A stretch of DNA of 64,000 bases from Pseudomonas beijingensis (GTDB lineage: Bacteria; Pseudomonadota; Gammaproteobacteria; Pseudomonadales; Pseudomonadaceae). Made by a program: the position numbers and the translations under genes. The stretch covers positions 1,244,001-1,308,000 of the forward strand of contig NZ_CP117425.1 in NCBI RefSeq assembly GCF_030687295.1. Reading direction: 5' to 3'. Under the pieces are notes generated by a model, which was not told the DNA's origin, searched no databases, and saw only the letters and a list, made by a program, of their open reading frames with translations. Positions 1 to 9,695 of this stretch are shown in pieces (positions within the stretch are counted from its first letter, which is position 1; each line of letters starts with the position of its first letter).

Positions 1-2
1 AA

Positions 3-2657
3 GGGCCGGGCTTCAACGACGAGTTCGGTGACGTGTACGGGTCGGTGTACGCCTTCACCGGCGACGGCCTGTCGATGCGCCAGCTGCGCGACTACGTGGA
101 GCAGGTGCGCGCCGAGATTCGCGACGTGCCCGGGCTGGGCAAGGTGGAGATGCTCGGCGAGCAGGATGAAGTGCTGTACCTGAACTTCTCCACGCGCAAA
201 CTCGCCGCGCTGGGCATCGACCAGCGCCAGGTGGTGCAGAGCCTGCAATCGCAGAATGCCGTGACGCCGGCCGGGGTGATCGACGCGGGGCCGGAGCGGA
301 TTTCCGTGCGCACGTCCGGGCAGTTCCAGTCGGAAAAAGACCTGGCCAACGTCAACCTGCGGCTCAATGACCGCTTCTATCGACTGGCCGACATCGCCGA
401 CATCCGTCGCGGCTACGTCGACCCCGCCACACCGATGTTCCGCTTCAACGGTACGCCGGCCATCGGCCTCGCCATCGCGATGAAAAAGGGCGGCAACATC
501 CAGGACTTCGGCAAGGCGCTGCATGCGCGCATGACCGAACTGACCGCCGACCTGCCGGTGGGCGTTGGCGTGCACACCGTGTCGGACCAAGCCGAGGTGG
601 TGGAAGAGGCGGTCGGCGGCTTTACCAGCGCCTTGTTCGAGGCGGTGATCATTGTACTGGTCGTCAGCTTCATCAGCCTTGGCGTGCGCGCCGGGCTGGT
701 GGTGGCCTGTTCGATTCCGCTGGTGCTGGCGATGGTCTTCCTGTTCATGGAATACAGCGGCATCACCATGCAGCGGATTTCCCTCGGCGCGTTGATCATC
801 GCCCTCGGCCTGCTGGTGGACGACGCGATGATCACCGTGGAGATGATGGTCACGCGCCTGGAAAAAGGCGACAGCAAGGAACAGGCCGCGACGTTCGCCT
901 ATACCTCGACGGCGTTTCCGATGCTCACCGGGACCCTGGTGACCGTGGCCGGTTTCGTGCCCATCGGCCTGAACGCCAGTTCCGCCGGCGAATACACCTT
1001 CACCCTGTTCGCGGTCATCGCCGTGGCGATGCTGGTGTCGTGGATCGTCGCCGTGCTGTTTGCCCCGGTGATCGGCGTGCACATCCTCAGCACCAACATC
1101 AAACCCCACAGCGCCGAACCGGGGCGGATCGGCCGGGCGTTCAACGGCGGCCTGTTGTGGGCGATGCGCAATCGCTGGTGGGCCATCGGCATCACCGTGT
1201 TGCTGTTCGTGCTGGCGGTGTTTTGCATGCGCTTCGTGCAGAACCAGTTCTTTCCATCGTCGGACCGGCCGGAAATCCTGGTGGACCTCAACCTGCCGCA
1301 AAACGCCTCGATGGACGAGACCCGTAAAGCCGTCGATCGCCTGGAAGCGACGCTCAAGGACGATCCGGACATCGCGCGCTGGAGCACCTACATCGGTGAA
1401 GGCGCGATTCGCTTCTATCTGCCGCTGGACCAGCAATTGCAGAACCCGTACTACGCGCAACTGGTGATCGTCAGCAAGGGTCTGGAGTCGCGCACGGCCC
1501 TGACCGAGCGCCTGCAAAAGCGTTTGCGCGAGGATTTCGTCGGCATTGGCAGCTACGTGCAGGCTCTGGAAATGGGCCCGCCGGTGGGTCGGCCGATCCA
1601 ATACCGGGTCAGCGGCAAGGACGTCGACCAGGTGCGCAAGCACGCCATCGAGCTGGCCACCGAGCTGGACAAGAACTCCCACATCGGCGAAATCATTTAC
1701 GACTGGAACGAACCGGGCAAGGTCCTGCGCATCGATATCGCCCAGGACAAGGCGCGGCAATTGGGCTTGTCTTCCGATGACGTGGCCAGGCTGATGAACA
1801 GCATCGTCAGTGGCTCGCCGGTGACCCAGGTCAACGACGATATTTACCTGATCAACGTGGTTGGCCGCGCTGAAGATGCCGAGCGCGGCTCGCCGGAAAC
1901 CCTGCAGAACCTGCAGATTGTCACGCCGAGCGGCACCTCGATTCCGCTGCTGGCGTTCGCCACGGTGCGTTATGAGCTGGAGCAGCCGCTGGTATGGCGT
2001 CGTGACCGTAAGCCGACCATCACCATCAAGGCTGCGGTGCGCGACGAGATCCAGCCCACCGACTTGGTCAAGCAACTGCAACCGGACATCGACAAGTTCG
2101 CCGCCGGCCTGCCGGTGGGCTACAAGGTCGCCACGGGCGGTACGGTGGAAGAGAGCAGCAAGGCCCAAGGGCCGATCGCCAGCGTCGTGCCGCTGATGCT
2201 GTTTCTGATGGCGACCTTCCTGATGATCCAACTGCACAGCGTGCAGAAACTGTTCCTGGTGGCGAGCGTCGCGCCGCTTGGGTTGATCGGCGTGGTGCTG
2301 GCGCTGGTGCCGACGGGCACGCCCATGGGCTTTGTGGCGATCCTCGGGATCCTCGCCTTGATCGGCATTATTATCCGGAACTCGGTGATCCTGGTGACCC
2401 AGATCGATGAATACGAACGTGACGGTTACGAGCCCTGGGATGCGGTGGTGGAGGCCACCGAACACCGGCGCCGGCCGATCCTGCTCACGGCGGCCGCGGC
2501 GAGCCTGGGGATGATCCCCATTGCTCGGGAAGTGTTCTGGGGGCCGATGGCCTACGCGATGATCGGCGGGATCATCATCGCCACCCTGCTGACGCTGCTG
2601 TTCCTGCCGGCGCTGTATGTGGCCTGGTACAAGATCCGCGAGCCCAAGCGCGAGTGA
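3..2657 (+). CDS. RND family multidrug efflux permease, 5' end cut off by the window
   Basis: Inner-membrane pump subunit of a tripartite efflux system, using proton motive force to export drugs or detergents. The reading frame is open from base 3 (GPGFNDEFGDVYGS), so the gene starts outside the window. About 884 residues are visible of a family length near 1,020-1,040. Visible are the membrane block around LLVDDAMITVEMM, whose Asp pair is the proton relay of TM4, the second-half start QFFPSSDRPEI, and the last membrane block GILALIGIIIRNSVIL. The family is AcrB/TriC-like; the substrate cannot be told. The partner fusion protein gene would lie upstream. Confidence 0.93.
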   Translation, partial: GPGFNDEFGDVYGSVYAFTGDGLSMRQLRDYVEQVRAEIRDVPGLGKVEMLGEQDEVLYLNFSTRKLAALGIDQRQVVQSLQSQNAVTPAGVIDAGPERISVRTSGQFQSEKDLANVNLRLNDRFYRLADIADIRRGYVDPATPMFRFNGTPAIGLAIAMKKGGNIQDFGKALHARMTELTADLPVGVGVHTVSDQAEVVEEAVGGFTSALFEAVIIVLVVSFISLGVRAGLVVACSIPLVLAMVFLFMEYSGITMQRISLGALIIALGLLVDDAMITVEMMVTRLEKGDSKEQAATFAYTSTAFPMLTGTLVTVAGFVPIGLNASSAGEYTFTLFAVIAVAMLVSWIVAVLFAPVIGVHILSTNIKPHSAEPGRIGRAFNGGLLWAMRNRWWAIGITVLLFVLAVFCMRFVQNQFFPSSDRPEILVDLNLPQNASMDETRKAVDRLEATLKDDPDIARWSTYIGEGAIRFYLPLDQQLQNPYYAQLVIVSKGLESRTALTERLQKRLREDFVGIGSYVQALEMGPPVGRPIQYRVSGKDVDQVRKHAIELATELDKNSHIGEIIYDWNEPGKVLRIDIAQDKARQLGLSSDDVARLMNSIVSGSPVTQVNDDIYLINVVGRAEDAERGSPETLQNLQIVTPSGTSIPLLAFATVRYELEQPLVWRRDRKPTITIKAAVRDEIQPTDLVKQLQPDIDKFAAGLPVGYKVATGGTVEESSKAQGPIASVVPLMLFLMATFLMIQLHSVQKLFLVASVAPLGLIGVVLALVPTGTPMGFVAILGILALIGIIIRNSVILVTQIDEYERDGYEPWDAVVEATEHRRRPILLTAAAASLGMIPIAREVFWGPMAYAMIGGIIIATLLTLLFLPALYVAWYKIREPKRE

Positions 2658-2691
2658 GCCGTGCGCAGATTTTGTGGGGAGGGGAGTTAAC

Positions 2692-2901
2692 CTGTGGCGA
2701 GGGGATTTATCCCCGTTGGGCTGCGCAGCAGCCCCCTCAGAGGACAACCCAATCAACCTGAAACAACGGGTTGGCGGCTTTTTTGGGGCTGCTGCGCAGC
2801 CCATCGCGAGCAAGCTTTGCTCCCACAGCAGATCTGCTGTGAGTTCAAAACGCTGTATTCACAAAGCTCCAACTGTGGGAGCAAAGCTTGCTCGCGATGA
2901 G
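2692..2901. repeat. Composite REP region (two REP families)
   Basis: Holds one arm of the GTGGCGAGGGGATTTATCCC family with a GGGCTGCGCAGCAGCCCC palindrome, followed by an inverted pair of the GTGGGAGCAAAGCTTGCTCG family. It fills the gap between the convergent RND and cadA genes and could act as a bidirectional transcription end or mRNA 3' protection. Confidence 0.85.
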
Positions 2902-2924
2902 GCCGGTGAATTTACCCTGGCCTT

Positions 2925-5144
2925 TTACTTGCGCAACAACCGCAACCCATTGAACACCACCAGCAAGCTCACCCCCATGTCGGCAAACACCGCCATCCAC
3001 ATGGTGGCAAGCCCGGCGAAGGTGACCCCAAGGAAAATCGCCTTGATCACCAACGCCAGGGCAATATTCTGCTTGAGGATGCTGGATGTCTGCCGGGACA
3101 GGCGAATGAACGCCGGGATCTTGCGCAGGTCATCGTCCATCAGCGCGACGTCGGCGGTCTCGATGGCCGTGTCGGTGCCGGCCGCCGCCATGGCGAAACC
3201 GATTTGCGAACGGGCCAGGGCCGGGGCGTCGTTGATGCCGTCGCCGACCATGCCGACGCGGTGACCCTGGGCGTACAAGGCTTCGATGGCTTGCAGCTTG
3301 TCTTCCGGCAACAAGTCGCCCCGCGCCTGATCCATGCCCACCTGCGCGGCAATCGCGTCGGCGGTGTGGGCGTTGTCGCCGGTGAGCATCAGGGTCTTGA
3401 TGCCCAGGTCATGCAGTTGCCGGATGGCTTCGCGGCTGGAGTCCTTCACGGTGTCGGCCACGGCAAACAGCGCCAAGGGGCCTGTAGCGTCGAGCAGCAG
3501 CACCACCGACTTGCCTTGTTTTTCCAGGGCGAAGAGTTTCTCTTCCAGTTCGGGGGAGCACAGGCCGAGGTCTTCCACCAGGCGGTGGTTGCCCAAGTGA
3601 TAGGTCTGGCCGCCGATGTCGCCGCGCACGCCGCGCCCGGCAAGCGCCTCGAAGTTATCCACAACCTGCGGGGCCAGTTGCTTATCCACAGCCGCGTTGG
3701 CAATCGCCCGGGACACGGGATGGTCGGAACGGGCGGCGAGGCTGGCGGCCAGGGCCGGAGCGGTGCTTTCCACCGTCGGGTCCAGGGCCACGTAGTCGGT
3801 TTGCACCGGTTTGCCGTGGGTGATCGTGCCGGTCTTGTCCAAGGCCAGGTAGTCGAGCTTGTAGCCGCCCTCCAGGTACACGCCACCCTTGACCAGGATA
3901 CCTTTGCGCGCTGCGGCGGCAAGGCCGCTGACGATGGTCACGGGGGTGGAAATCACCAGTGCGCACGGGCAGGCGACCACCAGCAGCACCAGCGCCCGGT
4001 AGATCCAGTCGAACCACAGCGCGCCCATGAACAGCGGCGGAATGACCGCTACCGCCAGGGCCAGAGCAAACACCGCTGGGGTATAGATCGTCGAGAAGCG
4101 GTCGACGAAGCGCTGGGTTGGCGCCCGGGCGCCCTGGGCCTGTTCCACGGCGTGGATGATGCGCGCCAGGGTTGAGTTATCGGCCGCCGCCGTCACCCGA
4201 TATTCCAGTTCACCGGCCTGGTTGATGGTGCCGGCGAACACCTTGTCGCCGATGGTTTTTTCCACCGGCAGGCTTTCGCCGGTAATTGGCGCCTGGTCGA
4301 CGGTCGAACGGCCGGCGACCACCTCACCGTCCAGGCCGACGCGCTCGCCCGGACGCAGCCGCACCCGCACGCCGAGGGCAATGGCCTTGACCTCTTGGAC
4401 CTGCCAGGTGCCATCGGCCTGCTGCACGGTGGCCTGTTCCGGGGCCATCTGCATCAGGCCGCTGATGGCGTTGCGCGCGCGGTCGAGGGATTTGGCTTCG
4501 ATCAGCTCGGCCACGGTGAACAGGAACATCACCATCGCCGCCTCGGGCCATTGGCCGATCAGTACGGCACCGGTCACGGCGATGCTCATCAGCGCATTGA
4601 TGTTCAGGTTGCGGTTCTTCAGGGCGATCCAACCCTTCTTGTACGTGCCCAAGCCGCCGCTGAGGATCGACACCAACGCCACCAGCGCAACCACCCAGTT
4701 TGGCGCGGCATTGGTGAAATGGATCACCTCGGCGCCCAGGGCCGTCACACCGGACAGCGCCAACGGCCACCAGGGCTTGACCGGGGCGGGCAGGTCGTTG
4801 GTTTCTGATTTCTGGCCCGGAGTCAGCGGGTCGGCTTGCATGCCTAAGGACTCGATGGCCTGGATGATCGACGCGTCGCTGGGCAAATCGTGGGTCACGC
4901 CCAGCACGCGGTTAATCAGGTTGAACTCCAGTCGCTGCACGCCTTCGAGCTTGCCGAGCTTGTTCTGGATCAGCGTCTGTTCGGTGGGGCAGTCCATGGC
5001 TTCGATGCGGAAACTGCTCAGCCGCGCACCGTCCGTCGGCGTTTTGCCGAGGTTGACCACCGCCGGCGCCGCTTTCGAGGCGCAGCAGGAATGCCCGTGG
5101 TCATGGCCGTGGTCGGGTTTGTGGATGTGAAGGGAATCGCTCAT
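2925..5144 (-). CDS. cadA: Heavy-metal translocating P1B-type ATPase (Cd/Zn/Pb exporter)
   Basis: Exports Cd2+, Zn2+ or Pb2+ across the inner membrane with ATP. The 739 residues are typical. A His-rich start (HIHKPDHGHDHGHSCC) is followed by an HMA domain (about 43-105) with the metal motif MDCPTE (C52), membrane helices, the ion-binding CPC motif at 392-394, the phosphorylated Asp 436 in DKTGT, SDHPVS in the nucleotide domain, and GDGINDAPAL. CPC together with CPTE fits a Zn/Cd/Pb pump better than a copper pump. It is divergent from the MerR-type gene cadR with a shared promoter, so metal-induced expression is expected. Confidence 0.95.
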   Translation of the reverse strand: MSDSLHIHKPDHGHDHGHSCCASKAAPAVVNLGKTPTDGARLSSFRIEAMDCPTEQTLIQNKLGKLEGVQRLEFNLINRVLGVTHDLPSDASIIQAIESLGMQADPLTPGQKSETNDLPAPVKPWWPLALSGVTALGAEVIHFTNAAPNWVVALVALVSILSGGLGTYKKGWIALKNRNLNINALMSIAVTGAVLIGQWPEAAMVMFLFTVAELIEAKSLDRARNAISGLMQMAPEQATVQQADGTWQVQEVKAIALGVRVRLRPGERVGLDGEVVAGRSTVDQAPITGESLPVEKTIGDKVFAGTINQAGELEYRVTAAADNSTLARIIHAVEQAQGARAPTQRFVDRFSTIYTPAVFALALAVAVIPPLFMGALWFDWIYRALVLLVVACPCALVISTPVTIVSGLAAAARKGILVKGGVYLEGGYKLDYLALDKTGTITHGKPVQTDYVALDPTVESTAPALAASLAARSDHPVSRAIANAAVDKQLAPQVVDNFEALAGRGVRGDIGGQTYHLGNHRLVEDLGLCSPELEEKLFALEKQGKSVVLLLDATGPLALFAVADTVKDSSREAIRQLHDLGIKTLMLTGDNAHTADAIAAQVGMDQARGDLLPEDKLQAIEALYAQGHRVGMVGDGINDAPALARSQIGFAMAAAGTDTAIETADVALMDDDLRKIPAFIRLSRQTSSILKQNIALALVIKAIFLGVTFAGLATMWMAVFADMGVSLLVVFNGLRLLRK

Positions 5145-5176
5145 CGGGTGACGTCCGTGAAAAGTGCCTGTTGCGC

Positions 5177-5207
5177 AGTAAAGACCCTGTAGCCACTATA
5201 GGGTCAA
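5177..5207 (-). promoter_or_regulatory. cadA promoter with MerR/CadR operator
   Basis: On the minus strand a TTGACC -35 element (5202-5207) and a TTTACT -10 element (5177-5182) are separated by 19 bp, the long spacer typical of MerR-family activated promoters. The spacer holds an imperfect dyad (5183-5205) with outer arms GACCCT and AGGGTC and core ATAGTGGCTAC. This resembles the CadR operator known from P. putida. The cadA start is about 33 bp downstream; cadR starts 24 bp away on the other strand. Confidence 0.85.
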
Positions 5208-5230
5208 GCACCTATTTGGGAGGCCGCATC

Positions 5231-5677
5231 ATGAAGATCGGAGAACTGGCGAAAATCACCGACTGCCAGGTCGAAACCATCCGCTATTACGAGCGCGAAG
5301 GCCTGCTGCCGGAGCCGGCCCGCAGCGACGGCAATTACCGCGTCTACACCCAGGCCCATGCCGAGCGGCTGACGTTCATCCGCAACTGCCGCACCCTGGA
5401 CATGACCCTGGAAGAAATCCGCAGCCTCCTGGCCCTGCGCGACAGCCCCCAGGACCAGTGCGAAAGCGTCAATGCGCTGATCGACGAACACATCCAGCAC
5501 GTCAAGGCCCGCATCGATGGCCTGCTGGCCCTGCAGACGCAACTGATCGACCTGCGCCATCGCTGTGGCGAAGGGCCGGATTTGGATCAATGCGGGATCT
5601 TGCAGCGGTTGGAGGTGAGCGGGGCGGTGGCGGCGGAGGTGGAGCATTCGCATGTGGGGCGTAGTCATGGGCATTAG
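5231..5677 (+). CDS. cadR: MerR-family cadmium/lead-responsive regulator CadR
   Basis: 148-residue metal sensor that twists the cadA promoter into an active form when it binds metal. Visible are the N-terminal MerR winged helix (MKIGELAKITDCQVETIRYY), a dimerisation coiled coil (about 80-110) and the metal cysteines in DQCESVN, HRCGEG and DQCGIL. The His-rich tail (HSHVGRSHGH) is characteristic of Pseudomonas CadR. The ATG at 5231 is preferred over an upstream in-frame start because GGGAGG lies just before it and the protein begins with the conserved MKIGELA. Confidence 0.95.
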   Translation: MKIGELAKITDCQVETIRYYEREGLLPEPARSDGNYRVYTQAHAERLTFIRNCRTLDMTLEEIRSLLALRDSPQDQCESVNALIDEHIQHVKARIDGLLALQTQLIDLRHRCGEGPDLDQCGILQRLEVSGAVAAEVEHSHVGRSHGH

Positions 5678-5704
5678 CCGATCTTGGAGCACATGCAGAT
5701 CCAA

Positions 5705-5793
5705 TGTGGGAGCGAGCTTGCTCGCGATAGCGGTGGGTCAGTCACATAAGTATTGAATGTGAGGACGCTATCGCGAGCAAGCTCGCTCCCACA
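5705..5793. repeat. REPIN (inverted REP pair)
   Basis: Two inverted GTGGGAGCGAGCTTGCTCGC arms flank about 40 bp. Without the frameshift the thyA stop codon would lie just outside its right edge; with it, thyA translation runs into the right arm. Confidence 0.9.
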
Positions 5794-5811
5794 GGGGAGA
5801 GGTGGTGTGGC

Positions 5812-6784
5812 TCAGACCGCCATCGGCGCGGTCATCGGCGCATGGTGCTGGTAGCCTTCTAGGGAAAAGTCGCTCGGCTCTACCAACTCCAGCCACTCGG
5901 GGCTGGTACACACCGGTCTTGGTGAACTCCGGCACACGTTCGGAAATCACCAGCTTGGGCATCGGGAACGGCTCGCGGGTGAGCTGTTCGTTGAGCATGT
6001 CCAAGTGGTTTTCGTAGACGTGGGCATCACCGATGAAATAGGTGAACCAGCGCGGCGTGTAGCCGGTCAGGCGGCCGATCAGGCTCAGCAGCGCGGCGCC
6101 TTCGGTGAGGTTGAACGGCGTGCCCAGGCCCAGGTCGTTGGAGCGGATGTAGAGGGTCAGGGAAATTTCCTTGGTCTCGACATTCGGGTGGAACTGGTAG
6201 AGCAGATGGCACGGCGGCAGGGCCATCTCATCGAGCTGGGCGCAGTTCCAGCCGTGGAACAGGATGCGCCGGCTGCCCGGGTCCTTGATGATGGTGTCGA
6301 CGCACTGGCGAACCTGATCGATGGCCTTGTACAGCACCACGTAGGCCTGGCCGTTTTCTTCGCCTTCGGCGATCTGCCGGTAACCCTGGGCCAGCGTCTG
6401 CTCGATGGCCGCCGGGTTGCTCAGGGGGATCTGTTTGTAGGCCGGCCATTTGCGCCATTGCACGCCGTAGATCTCGCCCAGGTCGTCTTCGCCCTGGCGG
6501 AACGGGTTGGCCAGCCACTGGGCGTTTTCGTTGGCGTTCTGGTCCCAGACCTTGCAGCCCAGGGCACGGAATTCGGCGGCGTTGTTCACGCCACGCAGGA
6601 AACCGCACATCTCGCCGATGGCCGATTTGAAGGCCATCTTGCGGGTGGTGATGGCCGGGAAACCATCCTTCAAGTCATAGCGCAGCATGGCGCCGGGGAA
6701 GCTGATGGTGTTCACACCGGTGCGGTTGGCTTGCTTGGTGCCGTTCTTGATGACGTGCGCCACCAGATCGAGATATTGCTTCAT
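5812..6784 (-). pseudogene. thyA: Thymidylate synthase, with a +1 frameshift near the C-terminus (probable sequence error)
   Basis: Methylates dUMP to dTMP using methylene-tetrahydrofolate. The catalytic Cys192 in [10 protein letters not shown] and the folate/dUMP motifs are intact. After residue 295 (KTGVYQP) the frame is lost: one extra base in the G run at 5899-5902 (CCCC on the coding strand) changes [11 protein letters not shown]... into unrelated residues and extends the open frame to 5768, into a REP. With that base removed the protein is 323 residues and ends APMTAPMAV, the family norm. The ATG at 6784 follows the lgt gene on the same strand. An intact thyA is needed for growth without thymine, so a sequencing error is more likely than real loss. 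Confidence 0.93.
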
Positions 6785-6833
6785 GGGTTACCTGTGTCCT
6801 TGAATCCGGGGCCTGCGCCCCGGGGTTCGAATT

Positions 6834-7643
6834 TTAAACCTTGGCCGCCGCGGCCGGCGCGCGATGATAGGCCAGCCAGATCAGCGCCAGGCCACCGATG
6901 ATCATCGGCAGGCACAGCACCTGGCCCATGGTCAGCCAGTTCCACGCCAGATAGCCGAGCTGGGCGTCCGGGACGCGGACGAATTCAACGATGAAACGGA
7001 AGATGCCATAGAACAGCGCGAACATGCCCGACACCGCCATGGTTGGCCGCGGCTTGCGCGAGAACAGCCAGAGGATCAGGAACAGTGCCACGCCTTCGAG
7101 GGCGAACTGATAAAGCTGCGACGGGTGGCGCGGCAACTGCGCCGGGTCGCTGAACGGCGGGAAGATCATCGCCCATGGCACGTCGGTCGGCTTGCCCCAC
7201 AACTCGGCATTGATGAAATTGCCGATGCGACCTGCGCCCAGGCCGATCGGCACCATTGGCGCGACGAAGTCCATCAGCTCGAAAAACGACTTGTTGTTGC
7301 GCTTGCCGAACCACAACGCCGCCAGCATCACGCCGATGAACCCACCATGGAACGACATGCCGCCCTTCCAGACTTCGAAGATCAGCGTCGGGTTGGCGAC
7401 ATAGGCGCTCAGGTCGTAGAACAGCACATAGCCCAGGCGCCCGCCGACGATCACGCCCATGGACAGCCAGAACACCAGGTCGGAAAGTTTTTCCTTGTTC
7501 CAGGTCGGGTCGAAGCGGTTGAGCCGGCGCGACGCCAGCAACCAGGCGCCGCCGATGCCGATCAGGTACATCAGGCCGTACCAGTGGATTTTCAGCGGGC
7601 CGATGGCCAGGGCTACCGGATCGATCTGCGGGTAAGGCAGCAT
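6834..7643 (-). CDS. lgt: Prolipoprotein diacylglyceryl transferase
   Basis: Integral membrane enzyme that moves diacylglyceryl from phosphatidylglycerol to the lipobox cysteine of prolipoproteins, the first step of lipoprotein maturation. 269 residues with about seven hydrophobic helices. The Lgt signature [15 protein letters not shown] is present, as is the conserved HGG motif (SFHGGFIG). It lies directly upstream of thyA on the same strand with about 50 bp between them, the usual lgt-thyA pairing. Confidence 0.97.
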   Translation of the reverse strand: MLPYPQIDPVALAIGPLKIHWYGLMYLIGIGGAWLLASRRLNRFDPTWNKEKLSDLVFWLSMGVIVGGRLGYVLFYDLSAYVANPTLIFEVWKGGMSFHGGFIGVMLAALWFGKRNNKSFFELMDFVAPMVPIGLGAGRIGNFINAELWGKPTDVPWAMIFPPFSDPAQLPRHPSQLYQFALEGVALFLILWLFSRKPRPTMAVSGMFALFYGIFRFIVEFVRVPDAQLGYLAWNWLTMGQVLCLPMIIGGLALIWLAYHRAPAAAAKV

Positions 7644-7711
7644 TGATATTCCTCGTAAACGTCAAAAATACCCGGGCGACGCTGCCACCTCAGGATTAAG
7701 CCAGGATTGCG

Positions 7712-8494
7712 TCAGAACAGAAAACTCAAGCCCACGCAGAATAGCAGGGCGGCAAACAACCGCTTGAGCAAGCGCGGTGACAGGCGATGGGCCAGCCGCG
7801 CGCCGAAACGGGCGAAGACCATGCTGGTCAAGGCGATGCCCAGCAGCGCCGGCAAATACACAAAACCGAGACTATGGGCCGGCAGCAGCGGATCGTGCCA
7901 GCCCAGAATCATGAAACTGAGTGCACTGGCCAGGGCAATCGGCAAACCGCAGGCCGACGAGGTCGCGACCGCTTGCTGCATCGGCACGCTGCGCCAGGTC
8001 AGGAACGGCACGGTCAGCGAGCCGCCGCCAATGCCGAAAATCGCCGAGGCCCAGCCGATCACCGTGCCGGCCACGGTCAGCCCGGCCTTGCCCGGTACGG
8101 TGCGGCTGGCCTTGGGCTTGAAGTCCAGGGCCAGTTGCACGGAGACGATCATGGCGAATACACCAATGATCTTTTGCAGGTGCGGGCCGGAAATCGCTTC
8201 GGCGGTGACGGCGCCGAAACCGGCACCGATCAGGATGCCGACGGTCATCCAGGCGAATATCGGCCAGCGCACCGCGCCTTTGCGCTGATGCTCGCGCACG
8301 GCATTGACCGAGGTGAAGATGATCGACGCCAGGGACGTGCCGACGGCCAGGTGCGTCAACACCTGCGGATCGAAACCCTGCAGTGTGAAACTGAACACCA
8401 GCACCGGGACGATGATCATCCCGCCACCCACGCCGAACAACCCGGCCAGCACGCCGGCGCAGGCGCCGAGTAGCAGATAGAGCACAAATTCCAC
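7712..8494 (-). CDS. TauE/SafE family membrane permease
   Basis: 260-residue polytopic protein (about eight helices) of the TauE/SafE family, formerly DUF81, proposed to move sulfite, sulfoacetate or other organic anions. Two related halves each start with a glycine-rich turn (GLFGVGGGMIIVPVL and AIFGIGGGSLTVPFL), the mark of this family. It is on the same strand as lgt and about 70 bp upstream of it, so the two may be co-transcribed. The substrate cannot be read from the sequence. Confidence 0.9.
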   Translation of the reverse strand: MEFVLYLLLGACAGVLAGLFGVGGGMIIVPVLVFSFTLQGFDPQVLTHLAVGTSLASIIFTSVNAVREHQRKGAVRWPIFAWMTVGILIGAGFGAVTAEAISGPHLQKIIGVFAMIVSVQLALDFKPKASRTVPGKAGLTVAGTVIGWASAIFGIGGGSLTVPFLTWRSVPMQQAVATSSACGLPIALASALSFMILGWHDPLLPAHSLGFVYLPALLGIALTSMVFARFGARLAHRLSPRLLKRLFAALLFCVGLSFLF

Positions 8495-8815
8495 CAGCCT
8501 CTCCCCGCCATCCCCGAAATAAGAGCGGCATGGTAACGGATCGAGGGGCTTGGGCTCTAGTGAAGGCGATGGATGTGGGGGCGATGTGTGGGTAGAGTGA
8601 TCACAGCATTTGGCACGAAACCTTGTGGCGAGGGGATTTAGCGAAATGTCGCCCCGCTTTGTGGGAGCAAGGCTTACCCGCGATGGCGGCGCTACGGTCT
8701 TTCAGAAATCGAGGCGCCTGTTTCGCGAGCAAGCTTTGCTCCCACACAGTGCCTCCCACAAAAACTGTCTGGCTTTATTCTTTCAGCGGATTGGCATTAC
8801 TAACGGGACTACCTG
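8495..8815. other. Intergenic region between divergent genes, mostly REP sequence
   Basis: 321 bp between the TauE-like gene and the NRDE gene. It holds a degenerate REP start near 8620 and a REPIN at 8660-8746. The last 60 bp should hold the promoter of the NRDE gene; I see no convincing consensus boxes and no additional coding frame. Confidence 0.6.
8660..8746. repeat. REPIN (GTGGGAGCAAGGCTTACCCG / CGAGCAAGCTTTGCTCCCAC variant)
   Basis: An inverted REP pair with diverged arms (CAAGGCTTACCCG against AGCAAGCTTTGCTC), the same variant class as the pairs at 27305 and 31525. Confidence 0.85.
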
Positions 8816-9562
8816 ATGTGCCTGATCATATTTGCCTGGCGACCCGGCCACGCCCAGCCACTGATCGTGGCGGCCAACCGCGACGAGTTCTACGCTCGGC
8901 CGACCTTGCCCCTGGCCCAATGGCCTGACGCGCCCCATGTCCATGCCGGTCGTGACCTGGAGGCCGGCGGCACCTGGCTCGGCGTTGGCGCCGAGGGCCG
9001 CTTTGCCGCGTTGACCAACATCCGCGACCCGGGCCAGGTGCCGGCCTTCAAGTCGCGCGGTGAGCTGGTGGCGCGGTTCCTGACCGGGAATCTGTCGATT
9101 GCCGATTACCTCAGCGAAGTCGTGCCCCGCGCCGGCGAGTACGGTGGCTTCAACCTGCTGCTCGGCGATGGCACTGAGCTGTGGCACCACAACGCCCGCG
9201 ATACCCAGCGCCAGCGGCTGGCTGAGGGAATCTATGGCCTGTCGAACGCTGGGCTGAACACGCCGTGGCCCAAATTGCTCAAGGCTCGGGCGGCCCTGGG
9301 CGAGGTGCTGGACGATCCGCAGCCTGAGGCCTTGTTGGCGCTGCTGAACGACCCACAACCCGCGCCGGTGGCGGAACTGCCGGACACGGGGGTTGGCCTG
9401 GCGACCGAGATGCTGCTATCGAGTGTGTTCATTGCCAGCCCGGCTTATGGAACACGGGCGAGTACGGCGTTGATTGTTCATGCCGATGGTACGCGGCAGA
9501 TGGTCGAGCGCAGTTTCGGGCCGCATGGGGGGCATTTGGGGGAGGTGGAGATCAGGATCTAG
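8816..9562 (+). CDS. NRDE family protein (TANGO2 homologue)
   Basis: 248-residue cytosolic protein. It starts with the family signature MCLIIFAW followed by AANRDEFYARP, where Asn-Arg-Asp-Glu gives the family its name. An N-terminal Cys2 after Met removal is shared with Ntn-type hydrolases, but the biochemical function is not established; animal homologues (TANGO2) have been linked to lipid or haem handling. It is transcribed alone, with a REPIN on each side. The ATG at 8816 is the only start that keeps the N-terminal signature at position 1. Confidence 0.92.
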   Translation: MCLIIFAWRPGHAQPLIVAANRDEFYARPTLPLAQWPDAPHVHAGRDLEAGGTWLGVGAEGRFAALTNIRDPGQVPAFKSRGELVARFLTGNLSIADYLSEVVPRAGEYGGFNLLLGDGTELWHHNARDTQRQRLAEGIYGLSNAGLNTPWPKLLKARAALGEVLDDPQPEALLALLNDPQPAPVAELPDTGVGLATEMLLSSVFIASPAYGTRASTALIVHADGTRQMVERSFGPHGGHLGEVEIRI

Positions 9563-9586
9563 CTTTTGTGGTATCAGGTCTGGCCC

Positions 9587-9682
9587 AATCGCGAGCAAGC
9601 TCGCTCCCACAATGGATCTGCGGTGAACACATATTTTGTGAACAACCGAAATCCCCTGTGGGAGCGAGCTTGCTCGCGATTG
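9587..9682. repeat. REPIN
   Basis: Inverted pair in the convergent orientation (CGCGAGCAAGCTCGCTCCCAC first) between the NRDE gene and ptsP, which converge here. The pair may mark both transcript ends. Confidence 0.9.
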
Positions 9683-9695
9683 GGGCGCCGCAGGT

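Noticed and set aside
33..2657. GTG at 33 as start of the RND gene
   Set aside because: The frame is open to the window edge and residues before it match the family, so the start lies upstream.
2617..3264. 215-codon open frame over the REP region and cadA end
   Set aside because: It crosses REP DNA and is antisense to cadA.
6815..6835. GGTTCGAAT resembling a tRNA T-loop
   Set aside because: No acceptor, D or anticodon stems can be built around it.
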